This document shows positions 25,901 through 33,972 of a stretch of 64,000 bases of DNA, in pieces; within the stretch, counting starts at the first letter, position 1, and the number at the start of each line of letters is the position of its first letter. A program made the translations under genes and the position numbers. This stretch comes from Pseudomonas thivervalensis (GTDB lineage Bacteria > Pseudomonadota > Gammaproteobacteria > Pseudomonadales > Pseudomonadaceae), in assembly GCF_001269655.1 (NCBI RefSeq), contig NZ_LHVE01000009.1, positions 372,001-436,000 on the forward strand, written 5' to 3'. Below the pieces are notes generated by a model that ran no database searches, was not told the origin of the DNA, and saw only the letters and a list, made by a program, of their open reading frames with translations.

Positions 25901-28479
25901 TGCGTTGGATGAAACCCGTGGGGCAATGCCGGGACTTGTTGCGTCGTTCGTTTGCGGCGGCGAACCGGATCGGTGACTTGCCATATGGGGCCTACGCCGG
26001 CAATAACCTCACCGCCGATCTGCTGTTCGCTGGCGAGCCGTTGGCCGATGTACAAGACGAAGCCGAACGGGGCCTGGCCTACGCCAGGAGGGTGCACTTC
26101 GGGCTGGTGACGGATTTTATCGTCGCCCAGTTGGCGCTGATCCGGATGCTTCGGGGGGTGACGCTGACGTTCGGCTGCCTGGACGACGGCCAGTTGAACG
26201 AACCGGCCATCGAAACCCACTTGTCCAGCAACCCGGATCTGGTACTGGCTGAATGTTTGTACTGGGTCCGCAAACTACAGGCCCGCTACCTGGCCGATGA
26301 TCCTGAAGCGGCGATGGCGGCCGCGGCAAAGGCCCAAAGTCTGCTCTGGGTCTGCCAGGCATTCTTTGAGGAAGCCGAATATCATTTCTACGGCGCCCTG
26401 GCGCGGGCCGCCTGGTGCGACGGTGTACCGGTGGACGAGCGCGAACCTCACTGGGTGGCGATGGCGGTCGATCACCGCCGGCTCCAGACATGGGCGCAGC
26501 AGTGTCCGGAAAACTTCGCCAGCCGCACCGCGTTGGTCGGTGCCGAACTGGCCCGGGTCGAAGGGCGCGTAATCGATGCCGAGTCGCTCTACGAACAAGC
26601 CATCCAGGCCGCACAGGACAGCGGTTTTGTGCATATCGAGGCGTTGGCCAATGAGCTTGCGGCGCGCTTCTACGCGGCCCGTGGTTTCGGCAAGATCGCC
26701 CGCGTCTATCTCCAGGATGCTCGTTACGCCTACCAGCGTTGGGGCGCTGAGGGCAAAGTGCGCCAGCTGGAGCACACCTATCCATCGCTGAGGACCGAAG
26801 CGCCGGTGCCCGGACCAACGACGACGATGACCACGCCGGTCGAGCACCTGGATCTTGCCACCGTACTCAAGGTCTCCGAGGCGGTGTCGGGAGAAATCGT
26901 GCTGGACAAGCTGATCGACATGGTCATGTGTACGGCGATCGAACAGGCCGGCGCCGAACGTGGGTTATTGATTCTGTCCAGCGACGGCGAGCACCGTGTC
27001 GCGGCGCAGGTGACCACCGGCAACCACGCAACGCAGATCCACAATGCCCCGGTCAGTGCGGCACTGTTGCCGGAGTCGATTCTCTACCACGTCCTGCGCA
27101 CCGGGGAGAGCGTTTTTCTTGACGATGCCCAGATCGCGGCGCCGTTCGCCGCAGACCCCTACATCCGTCAGCAGCGCGCCCGCTCGATTCTCTGCGTGCC
27201 GTTGCTGAACCAGGCCAAGCTCGTCGGCGCGCTCTACCTGGAAAACAATTTGGCCGCCCATGTATTCAACCCGACCCGGATCGCCGTGTTGAAACTGTTG
27301 GCATCCCGTGCGGCCATCTCGTTGGAAAATGCCCGTTTGTATCGCGAAGTCGCCGAGCGTGAAGCGAGGATCCGGCGGCTGGTCGACGCCAATATCATTG
27401 GGATCCTGTTTTGGAATGCCGAGGGCGACATTATCGAAGCCAACGACGCCTTTTTGCGCATGGTCGGCTACGAGCGCGAAGACCTGGCCTTGGGCCGCCT
27501 GGGCTGGCGGGACCTGACGGTGCCGGAGTTCCGCGAACTGAGCGAACGCTCCTTGGCCCAGGCGCTGCTCACCGGGCACGCCCGGCCCTATGAAAAGGAA
27601 TATTTTCGCAAGGATGGCAGCCGCCTGCCGGTCATCGTCGGCTTGGCGCTGTTCGAGGCCAACAGCAGGGAAGGGGTCGCCTTCGTGCTGGACCTGAGCG
27701 AACGCCGGCAGGCCGAAGAAAAAATCCGCGAAAGCGAGCGACGTTATCGCGAGGTGCAAACCGAACTGGCGCACGCCAACCGAGTCGCGACCATGGGCCA
27801 ACTGGTGGCTTCGATCGCCCATGAAGTCAACCAGCCGATTGCCGCGACGATCCTCAATGCCGATGCCGCTCTGCGTTGGCTGAACACCCAGCCACCCGAG
27901 ATCGAGGAAGTCCGCCAGGTACTGGGGCGCCTTATCTTCGATGCCAGTCGGGCGGCGGACGTGCTGGGCCGGATCCGTGGGCATATCCGCAAGGCACCGC
28001 CGCAAAAAGGCCCGATGGACATCAACGTCGCGATCGGCGAAATGATCGAGTTCACCCGTGGCCAGATCATCAAGTGTGGCGTCTCGATCCAGACGCAACT
28101 GGCCGACGGTTTGCCGCTCATCCAGGGCGACCGGGTCGAGCTGCAACAGGTACTGCTCAATCTGATCATGAATGCGCTCGAGGCGATGAGTTGCGTCAAC
28201 GAGGGCGAACGGCAGTTGCGGATCTGCGCAACGTTAGACGGGGCCGATTGGGTGCTGGTGAGTGTGAGCGATTCGGGGCCGGGGTTCGCCTCGGAAAACG
28301 TCGATCAGGTGTTCACGTCGTTCTACACCACCAAACCCACCGGACTGGGGCTGGGGTTATCGATCTGTCGTTCGATCATCGAGTCCCATGGCGGTTGCTT
28401 GAAGGCCTGCGCCAGCCAGCCTCGCGGCGCTAGCGTTCAATTCACGTTGCCCGTCGTCCACGGGGAAACGCATGCCTGA
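22984..28479 (+). CDS. Multidomain pseudokinase/AAA-like ATPase/GAF/PAS sensor histidine kinase (1831 aa)
   Basis: Domains in order: an N-terminal protein-kinase-like fold (about 1-265) with IVHKDIKPSHILVN (D124) but the DFG magnesium motif changed to GFG at 143-145; a large signal-transduction ATPase with Walker A GYSGIGKSS at 322-330 and Walker B ALFLDDLQWLD; a TPR-like helical region to about 1270; GAF (about 1285-1450); PAS (about 1463-1575); then HisKA with H-box HEVNQPI (phospho-acceptor H1613) and HATPase with NALEAM, DSGPGF and GLGLGLSIC near 1786. The layout is that of the trifunctional Ser/Thr-kinase-like sensor histidine kinases of proteobacteria. There is no membrane segment, so it senses a cytoplasmic signal. 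A stand-alone receiver lies divergently upstream and a FixJ-type regulator downstream; both are candidate partners. Confidence 0.92.
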   Translation: MDNSMQILWDDGERIFCRELRSGVDSDSPVLVARPATEQPRPGCLDRLAHEFGLKDELDGAWAVRPLALVREGAQVQLVLEDPGGAPLVQLLIAPMETVTFLRLAVSIAVALGKLHQRGIVHKDIKPSHILVNCTDGQARLTGFGLASRLPRERQAPETLAGTLAYMAPEQTGRMNRSIDSRSDLYSFGVTLYQMLTGSLPFTASDPIEWVHCHIAKMPSSPSVRVETIPEMLSRMVMKLLAKTAEERYQTAASVEHDLRRCLAHWTQSRHIDVFALGEQGASDRLLIPEKLYGREREVETLVTAFGRVVETSAPELVLVTGYSGIGKSSVVNELHKVLVPPRGLFASGKFDQYRRDIPYSTLVQAFQSLVRTLLGKSDTELASWREALLEALDVNARLMTDLIPELKLIIGEPPAVLALDPQQEQRRFLLVFRRFIGVFARADHPLALFLDDLQWLDAATLDLLEDLLISADVRHLMLVGAYRSNEVDAAHPLTGKLKAIRSAGGTISEITLAPLAKGHIEQLIAEALHDALDRVEPLAQLVLDKTAGNPFFVIQFLQALADERLLTFDHEARQWWWDPERIHGKGYTDNVVDLMVGKLVRLPADTQQALQQLACLGNVAGLKALATVLDIPAAQVRAVLWQAVRQELVERLDDAYGFVHDRIHEAAYSLIPQAARAETHLRIGRLLAAQTDAQALEEAIFEIAGQLNRGAALLSDRAEREQLAEFNLMAGQRAKASTAYASALNYLATGAQLLDEDCWISCHDLIFALELNRAECEFLTGQLGAADERLKALADRAVTVIERANVACLLMDVYLLLDRSDGAVAVCLDYLRHVGIEWSAHPSDDDVRHEYERIGELLGERTIEGLIDLPLMEDATSLATLNALGKLFAPALQSEANLADLLICKAVTLSLEQGNCDASCVLYANLFRVAGRRFGDYQLGFRFGQLGCDLIEKRDLRRFEASTYLCFSCFAVRWMKPVGQCRDLLRRSFAAANRIGDLPYGAYAGNNLTADLLFAGEPLADVQDEAERGLAYARRVHFGLVTDFIVAQLALIRMLRGVTLTFGCLDDGQLNEPAIETHLSSNPDLVLAECLYWVRKLQARYLADDPEAAMAAAAKAQSLLWVCQAFFEEAEYHFYGALARAAWCDGVPVDEREPHWVAMAVDHRRLQTWAQQCPENFASRTALVGAELARVEGRVIDAESLYEQAIQAAQDSGFVHIEALANELAARFYAARGFGKIARVYLQDARYAYQRWGAEGKVRQLEHTYPSLRTEAPVPGPTTTMTTPVEHLDLATVLKVSEAVSGEIVLDKLIDMVMCTAIEQAGAERGLLILSSDGEHRVAAQVTTGNHATQIHNAPVSAALLPESILYHVLRTGESVFLDDAQIAAPFAADPYIRQQRARSILCVPLLNQAKLVGALYLENNLAAHVFNPTRIAVLKLLASRAAISLENARLYREVAEREARIRRLVDANIIGILFWNAEGDIIEANDAFLRMVGYEREDLALGRLGWRDLTVPEFRELSERSLAQALLTGHARPYEKEYFRKDGSRLPVIVGLALFEANSREGVAFVLDLSERRQAEEKIRESERRYREVQTELAHANRVATMGQLVASIAHEVNQPIAATILNADAALRWLNTQPPEIEEVRQVLGRLIFDASRAADVLGRIRGHIRKAPPQKGPMDINVAIGEMIEFTRGQIIKCGVSIQTQLADGLPLIQGDRVELQQVLLNLIMNALEAMSCVNEGERQLRICATLDGADWVLVSVSDSGPGFASENVDQVFTSFYTTKPTGLGLGLSICRSIIESHGGCLKACASQPRGASVQFTLPVVHGETHA

Positions 28480-28499
28480 GGGCTCGACAGCGTTTGATT

Positions 28500-28513
28500 C
28501 ATACTTAGGTTTA
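28500..28513. promoter_or_regulatory. Half-degenerate copy of the YATAC-N4-GTATR palindrome
   Basis: CATAC-TTAG-GTTTA has one perfect half and one half with a single mismatch, 101 bases upstream of the LRAT-domain gene. Alone it would be unremarkable; it is listed because the three better copies lie nearby. Confidence 0.25.
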
Positions 28514-28613
28514 AAGGCTGCATATCAATAGATCACCGGCTCCACTCCCACGTACAAATGCAACGCCTCAACCCGGGCGATAGATTGGCTTCAAGGGTTG
28601 CGGAGTGTGAGCC

Positions 28614-29207
28614 ATGATCGATTTAACCCACCGGGCAATGGATGGACTTTCTGCGCTTCGTTCGATAGCGCTGATTTTCATGGCGCTTGTCACCACGAGT
28701 GCTTTCTATCGCCTGGGTACGCCGATGCTGGACGGGCAGGCATGCACAGCGGCCCGCAACCGCGGCCTGTCTGACATAACCTTGAAGTGGGTGCATGTCG
28801 AGCAGTCTGGGAATACATTGCCGATCGGTGCACACCTGGTCAGTCCGCGCGGGTTCTATCTGCATCACGGAATCTACCTGGGCGGCCTGAAAGTCGCTCA
28901 CTACTCCGGGTTCAGCGGTTCGCTCAGATCCGGCCCCATCGAAGTGATTGACCTTGAACATTTCGCCCACGGCAAACCGGTCTGGATAGCACAGGAACCG
29001 TATGAATACTCCAACGATGAAGTCGTCAGGCGGGCGCGTTCACGGCTCGGGGAGAACCAATACCGGATCCTGTCCAACAACTGCGAGCACTTTTGCAACT
29101 GGTGCATCAGCGGAAAACACTACAGCGCCCAAGTCGATGCCTACTTCCAGCGTCCCCGTTATCTTTTCGCTTTTATGTCGATGCTGGAGCCGCATCTGAT
29201 TGCCTAG
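28614..29207 (+). CDS. LRAT-domain (NlpC/P60-superfamily) membrane-anchored protein
   Basis: 197 residues. A hydrophobic segment at about 15-31 should anchor it in the inner membrane. The rest matches the lecithin:retinol acyltransferase/H-REV107 fold: GAHLVSPRGFYLHHGIYLGG with catalytic H84 or H85, a second histidine at H96 (VAHYSGF), and NNCEHFCNWC, where C157 would be the nucleophile in the invariant NCEHF motif. These enzymes are thiol acyltransferases or phospholipases in animals; bacterial roles are poorly known. It sits between the giant sensor kinase and a FixJ-type regulator, all on the plus strand, so a link to that signalling system, for instance sensing or modifying lipids, is plausible but unproven. 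Confidence 0.82.
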   Translation: MIDLTHRAMDGLSALRSIALIFMALVTTSAFYRLGTPMLDGQACTAARNRGLSDITLKWVHVEQSGNTLPIGAHLVSPRGFYLHHGIYLGGLKVAHYSGFSGSLRSGPIEVIDLEHFAHGKPVWIAQEPYEYSNDEVVRRARSRLGENQYRILSNNCEHFCNWCISGKHYSAQVDAYFQRPRYLFAFMSMLEPHLIA

Positions 29208-29288
29208 TTTCTGCCTTGGGCACAGGGCCGGTCGCGCAAGGTCGCTGTGCTACACTTTTTTTCGTTTTACTCGTCGGAAGGGTCGTGA

Positions 29289-29939
29289 ATGAACGGTAAT
29301 TCTTCATCCAATGAGCCGGGTTTCAAAGGGTCCATTGTGTTCGTGGTGGATGACGATGCCTCCATGCGCGATGCGTTGAGTAACCTGCTGCGCTCTGTCG
29401 GGATCCGCGTCGAGACGTTCGCCTCCACGGCGGATTTTCTTCGGCAGCCGAAGCCTGAGTGCCCCAGTTGCCTGGTCCTCGATGTCCGCCTGCAAGGCGC
29501 CAGTGGCCTCGACTTCCAGGCGCAGTTGGCGGAGTCGAATTCGAATATCCCGATTATTTTCATCACCGGCCACGGCGACATCGAGATGTCGGTCAAGGCG
29601 ATGAAAGCCGGTGCCGTGGATTTCCTGGCGAAACCTTTCCGTGAACAGAACCTGCTGGATGCGGTGTCCGCCGCGCTTCAGGTGGATGTCCGGCGGCGGC
29701 AGGTCGAGCAACAGTTTTCCGATCTGCATGCCCGCTACCAGACGCTCACCGTCCGTGAAAAAGAGGTCATGGGGTTTGCGGTCACGGGGCTGATGAACAA
29801 GCAGATCGCCGGGCAGATGAACCTGAGCGAAATCACCGTGAAGATCCATCGCGCCCACGCCATGAAAAAAATGTGCGCCAAGTCGTTTGCGGACCTGGTC
29901 CGGATGGCCGAAGCGTTGGGCACTGGGCAGAGTCGATGA
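29289..29939 (+). CDS. FixJ/LuxR-family response regulator
   Basis: 216 residues from an ATG behind GGAAGGG. The N-terminal receiver has VVDDDASMRDAL, the phospho-acceptor aspartate in CLVLDVRLQGASG, IIFITGHGD and the lysine in DFLAKPF. After a helical linker, a LuxR-type helix-turn-helix occupies the C-terminus (LTVREKEVMGFAVTG, LMNKQIAGQMNLSEITVKIHR as successive pieces, then MCAKSFADLVRMAE). This is the FixJ/TtrR-like group, which commonly partners with PAS-containing histidine kinases. The kinase at 22984 is the only one in the window and ends 809 bases upstream. It is the leading candidate to bind the palindromes at 22161 and 22700, but that is a guess. Confidence 0.9.
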   Translation: MNGNSSSNEPGFKGSIVFVVDDDASMRDALSNLLRSVGIRVETFASTADFLRQPKPECPSCLVLDVRLQGASGLDFQAQLAESNSNIPIIFITGHGDIEMSVKAMKAGAVDFLAKPFREQNLLDAVSAALQVDVRRRQVEQQFSDLHARYQTLTVREKEVMGFAVTGLMNKQIAGQMNLSEITVKIHRAHAMKKMCAKSFADLVRMAEALGTGQSR

Positions 29940-29996
29940 GCGTCCATGGCCTCAACACTGTATAGAAGTGTCGGTAAAAAGTTTTATTGACTAAAA

Positions 29997-30013
29997 AATT
30001 ACATCGGGTAATT
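29997..30013. promoter_or_regulatory. AATTAC-N5-GTAATT palindrome upstream of the serine hydrolase
   Basis: Perfect 6-5-6 inverted repeat in an AT-rich stretch, 50 bases before the hydrolase start. It could be an operator for the 30063-33921 gene set; the divergent-style spacing and AT content fit a promoter. Confidence 0.4.
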
Positions 30014-30062
30014 ATTCTCCTGCATCTGCTTTCACGCAGAGTCATTTCGCAGGGGCAACCCA

Positions 30063-31325
30063 ATGAATCAGAACACCGTGCCTTCACTGGCCAGTCTTTA
30101 CGTCGAGACTCACGAATCGCCCTCTGACGCACGCTTGGCGCCTTCGCTCATGCAAGGCTTTCCCGCCGAACCTCACCGCCGTGTCACCTGGCACAACTGG
30201 ATGAGCCCGCCGTTCAACCAATGGGGCTTTCGCAACCTGGCGCGCTTGCGCCCCTCCATCGACGTGCAGGCCGGCACCGGGCCGGTCAGTGTGTTCAAGC
30301 AGGCGCTCCAGCCGCTGGATACGCTGCACTTCGACAGCGAGTGTGGCTTGAGCATCAGTGTGATCGACCACCTGATCGCCAGCCAGACCGATGCTTTCCT
30401 GGTCCTCAAGGGTGACACCGTACTGTTTGAGCGTTACTTCAATGGCCAGCGCCCCCAGGATCGGCACGTCATGTTTTCGGTGACCAAGTCACTGATCGGT
30501 GCCCTGGGTGAACAGTTGGTCTGCGAAGGCTTGCTGGACCCGACGCTGAGGGTCGCCCATTACGTACCGGAACTGACCGCCAGCGCGTTCGGCGATGCGA
30601 CCGTGCGCCAGCTGTTCGACATGGCCGTGGCCGTCGATTACAGCGAGGTTTATGAGGATCCGGATTCGGAGAGTTCCCAATACGGTTACGCCTGCGGTTT
30701 CCAGCCGGCGCCGGCGCAGTACACGACGTTCGAATCCCTGTACCAGTACTTGCCGTCACTGCGCAAACGCGGCAATCACGGCGGCTTTTTCCATTACGTG
30801 ACGGCCACCACCGAGGCGTTGGCCTGGGTCATGGAACGGGCGTCCGGCAAGGCCTGTCACCAGTTGCTGCAGGAGGTCTGGAGCCAGTTGGGCTGTGAGC
30901 GTGACGGCTACTTCCTGGCGGATCCCTGGGGTCGCAGCGTGGCCGGTGCCGGGTTCAGTGCGACCTTGCGTGACATGGCGCGCTTCGGCCGCCTGTTGGC
31001 CAACGAGGGTCGCCAGGACGGGCGCCAACTGCTCTCGGCCGAGGCCCTCGCCGGCATCGCCGCCGGTGCCGATCCGGCGATCTATGCCGCCAGTGCCGAC
31101 TTTTCGAGCTGGACCCCAGGCGCGTCCTACCGCAGCCAGTGGTATGTCTTCAACGACCACAGCCAGGCGCTCATGGCCGGTGGCATCCATGGCCAATACC
31201 TGTTCATCGACAAGCCTTCCGGCGTGGTGATCGTCAAGCAGTCTTCCCTGGCCGAAGCCGTCAGCCCGTTCGACGGCGACAGCGTGCGCATGCTGCGGGC
31301 CATCGCGGCGCAACTGACGCCCTGA
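30063..31325 (+). CDS. NylB-like serine hydrolase (beta-lactamase fold, class C group)
   Basis: 420 residues behind GCAGGGGCAACCCA. The catalytic SxxK motif is SVTK with S139 and K142 (MFSVTKSLIGAL), followed by a YSE motif in VAVDYSEVYEDPD that can supply the catalytic tyrosine, and late GGIHGQYLF replacing the KTG box. This pattern is closer to 6-aminohexanoate-dimer hydrolase (NylB) and related amidases or esterases than to true beta-lactamases. No signal peptide is visible, so it acts in the cytoplasm. It is followed by an outer-membrane protein and a polyamine-type binding protein on the same strand, suggesting hydrolysis of an imported amide or ester. Confidence 0.83.
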   Translation: MNQNTVPSLASLYVETHESPSDARLAPSLMQGFPAEPHRRVTWHNWMSPPFNQWGFRNLARLRPSIDVQAGTGPVSVFKQALQPLDTLHFDSECGLSISVIDHLIASQTDAFLVLKGDTVLFERYFNGQRPQDRHVMFSVTKSLIGALGEQLVCEGLLDPTLRVAHYVPELTASAFGDATVRQLFDMAVAVDYSEVYEDPDSESSQYGYACGFQPAPAQYTTFESLYQYLPSLRKRGNHGGFFHYVTATTEALAWVMERASGKACHQLLQEVWSQLGCERDGYFLADPWGRSVAGAGFSATLRDMARFGRLLANEGRQDGRQLLSAEALAGIAAGADPAIYAASADFSSWTPGASYRSQWYVFNDHSQALMAGGIHGQYLFIDKPSGVVIVKQSSLAEAVSPFDGDSVRMLRAIAAQLTP

Positions 31326-31440
31326 CTTCACCCGATAAACACAACAATTTCGTTCCGCTCACCTGGCCCGGCCAGGTGTTGGCGCGGGTTTGCGCCGCCA
31401 TTCACTGCCCTGTAACAACAATAATCAACAGGAGCTCCAT

Positions 31441-32778
31441 ATGGTTTCCATGATGCGTTTGTCCCGAACGTGCCTCGTCCTCGGATTACCCTTGACCGCC
31501 CAGGTTGCCTGGGCGGGCTATACCTTCGAGGAGGGCAATCTCAAGGGCGAGGTCAACTTAACGGTCGGTGGCGCAGCCGTGTCCACCCGCAACGTCAACT
31601 TTGGCGGCGGCGTGGTGGACCTGCGCAGCGGCAAGAATGGCGGCACGAAAATCGACTGGCAGGAGTTCTACGTCAAGCCGGGCGTCAAGTTGGAATACGC
31701 GGTGCAGCCGGATTTCAGCCTGCTGGCCGGCGGCTCCCTGGTGGGGGCGACCACCTTCGGTGATGGCGATGCCGGTGGTTTTACCCGCAGCTCCGATGGC
31801 AAGGTGTCCACCGAAGAGTTCTATGGCGGATTCCGGGCCGGGGAGTGGACGGTCACGGGCGGTCGCCAGAACTACATGATCGGCAACGGTTTCATCGTGA
31901 TGGATGGCAACCTCGACCAGTTCAACGACGGTGCCTATTGGCTCGCCCCACGCACTGCCTTCAAGGATTCGGCGGTGCTCGCCTGGGACCATGGCGCGTT
32001 GAAGGTCCAGGGCTTCAGCCTGGGAACCGACAGCGACCTGGGCGATTTTCGCATGAGCGGTGTGAACCTGGACTACAACCTCGACGACCAGGTGACGCTG
32101 GGCGCCACCGCGCTGAAGGTCAAGGCCATGGGGCCCAAGGGCAGCACGTTGCCGCGTCGTCGCGATGGCATGCTGGTGTACAACCTCAGGGCCTTGAACG
32201 CCAAGCTCCCGGGTATTCCGGACCTGACCCTCAATGCCGAATATGCCGTGGAGCGCGGCAGCGGCGAGAGCGTGGACTACGACGCCAAGGCCTGGTACGG
32301 CCAGGCCGATTACACCTTCGGTACGCTGCCGCTGACCCCGGTGATCGGCTACCGCTACGCGAGCTTTTCCGGCGACGACAACCTTACGGACAACCAACAG
32401 AAAGCCTGGGATCCGTTGACCAAAGGCTTCGTCGACTGGAGCACCTGGCTGATTGGCGATGTCGTCGGCAACTACCTGATGTTCAACAGCAACGAAAACG
32501 TCCAGCAATTCTCACTCAAGACTCACCTCAACGAAACCCTCACCCTCGGTGCGATCCACTACCAGTTCTGGCTGGACGAAAAAAACTACATGGGCACTGC
32601 CGTCAGCGACAAACGGTTTGCCGACGAGAGTGTAGTCTTCCTGGATTGGGCGCCTTCGAAATCGCTGTCCACCTCGCTGTCCTATAACTGGGTCAAGCCC
32701 ATGGCGGCGGCCAAACAAGTCTTCGGCGACGACCGGAAATTCAGCGCGCTGGAACTCTTTTTCACCTACCGCTATTAA
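31441..32778 (+). CDS. Outer-membrane beta-barrel protein (porin-like)
   Basis: 445 residues from an ATG behind CAGGAGCTCCAT. A signal peptide ends near AWAG, followed by alternating amphipathic strands with frequent Gly, Tyr and Trp (YTFEEGNLKGEVNLTVGGAA, then VSTEEFYGGFRAGEWTVTGG) and a terminal strand ending in FFTYRY, the aromatic C-terminus used for outer-membrane insertion. The GGRQNYMIGNGFIVMDG segment recalls alginate-export-like porins, but the match is too weak to name the family. In context it would be the entry channel for the substrate of the neighbouring hydrolase and binding protein. Confidence 0.8.
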   Translation: MVSMMRLSRTCLVLGLPLTAQVAWAGYTFEEGNLKGEVNLTVGGAAVSTRNVNFGGGVVDLRSGKNGGTKIDWQEFYVKPGVKLEYAVQPDFSLLAGGSLVGATTFGDGDAGGFTRSSDGKVSTEEFYGGFRAGEWTVTGGRQNYMIGNGFIVMDGNLDQFNDGAYWLAPRTAFKDSAVLAWDHGALKVQGFSLGTDSDLGDFRMSGVNLDYNLDDQVTLGATALKVKAMGPKGSTLPRRRDGMLVYNLRALNAKLPGIPDLTLNAEYAVERGSGESVDYDAKAWYGQADYTFGTLPLTPVIGYRYASFSGDDNLTDNQQKAWDPLTKGFVDWSTWLIGDVVGNYLMFNSNENVQQFSLKTHLNETLTLGAIHYQFWLDEKNYMGTAVSDKRFADESVVFLDWAPSKSLSTSLSYNWVKPMAAAKQVFGDDRKFSALELFFTYRY

Positions 32779-32817
32779 GTGCTGCGAGCCTTCGCGGCCG
32801 CGCTGGAGTGTTTGATC

Positions 32818-33921
32818 ATGAGCCTGTTTTTGCGCAACACCTTGCTGGGCGCTGTCGTTTCGATGCTGGTCAGTGGCGCGAGCCTGGCCGAAGAACGGAC
32901 GGTGCGAATCTACAACTGGATCGAGTACCTGCCGCCGGAAATCCTCAAGAGTTTCGAGGAGGAAACCGGCATCCGCCCCATCTATGACGTCTTCGACAGC
33001 GTCGAGACGTTGGAGTCCAAGCTGCTGACCGGCAATTCCGGGTACGACGTGGTTTACCCGAGCAGTTCCAACGTCAGTCACCTGATTGCCGCCGGCGCCG
33101 TCCAACCCCTGGACCGCAGCCAGTTGCCGAACTGGGAGCATTTGGACCCCGAGTTCATGAAGTCTCTGGAAGCGGTGGGCGATCCGGGCAACCGCTATGC
33201 CGCGCCGTACCTATGGGGCACCACCCTGATCGGCTACAACGTCGACAAGGTGCGCCAGGTGCTGGGCGCCGATGTGCAAATGAACACCTGGGACATCCTG
33301 TTCAAGGAAGAGAACATGGCCAAGCTGGCCAGTTGTGGTGTCGGTCTGCTGGACGCCGCCAACGAGATCGTGCCCATTGCCTTGCATTACGAAGGGCTGG
33401 ACCCCAACAGCCAGAAACGTGAGGACTACGCAAAGGCGCAGGCGGCCATGCTCAAGGTTCGGCCGTATATCACCTACTTCAATTCATCCCGCTATGGCAT
33501 GGACCTGGCCAACGGTGAGATCTGTGTCGGGGTAGGTTGGTCCGGTGGGGTGGCCCTGGCCAAGCGACTGGCCGAAGACGCAGGGAAGGGAGTCAAGGTG
33601 GAGATGGCGCTGCCCAAGGAAGGGGCGCCGATGTGGTCGGACGTCATGATGGTGCCCACCAACGCCCCTCATGCCAAGGAAGCCTACGCCTTCATCAACT
33701 ACATCTTGCGTCCGGATGTCATTGCGCGGATCAGCAACAAGATTGGTTACCCCAACCCGAACAAGGAAGCCACGGCACTGGTCAATGCCGAAATCCGCAA
33801 CAACCCCGCGATGTATGTGCCGGACGAGGCGCGCAAGACCCTGTTCGCACTGGAACCGGTGCCGGCCGCTGCGGAGCGGATCCGCACCCGCACCTGGATC
33901 AGCATCAAGACGAATCGCTGA
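32818..33921 (+). CDS. Polyamine-type periplasmic binding protein (PotF/SpuD-like), orphan
   Basis: 367 residues from the ATG at 32818 behind TGGAG. A signal peptide of about 24 residues ends near SLA, followed by VRIYNWIEYLPPEILKSFEE, the hallmark N-terminus of PotD/PotF-type proteins, then DVVYPSSSNVSHLIAAGAVQP, APYLWGTTLIGYN and the VGWSGG segment that lines the ligand pocket. The usual PotGHI permease and ATPase genes are absent; the next gene is a TetR regulator on the opposite strand. It therefore either shares a transporter encoded elsewhere or delivers ligand to a sensor. The ligand may be a polyamine, but this is inferred from family only. Confidence 0.88.
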   Translation: MSLFLRNTLLGAVVSMLVSGASLAEERTVRIYNWIEYLPPEILKSFEEETGIRPIYDVFDSVETLESKLLTGNSGYDVVYPSSSNVSHLIAAGAVQPLDRSQLPNWEHLDPEFMKSLEAVGDPGNRYAAPYLWGTTLIGYNVDKVRQVLGADVQMNTWDILFKEENMAKLASCGVGLLDAANEIVPIALHYEGLDPNSQKREDYAKAQAAMLKVRPYITYFNSSRYGMDLANGEICVGVGWSGGVALAKRLAEDAGKGVKVEMALPKEGAPMWSDVMMVPTNAPHAKEAYAFINYILRPDVIARISNKIGYPNPNKEATALVNAEIRNNPAMYVPDEARKTLFALEPVPAAAERIRTRTWISIKTNR

Positions 33922-33972
33922 TCGGCGTGACCCGGCGTTGCGGCGCCGGGTCCGTCTCGGTGGGTAGTTCGC

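Noticed and set aside
30063-31325. Serine hydrolase as a beta-lactamase resistance gene
   Set aside because: It has SxxK and YSE but no KTG box and no signal peptide; NylB-like amidases or esterases fit better.
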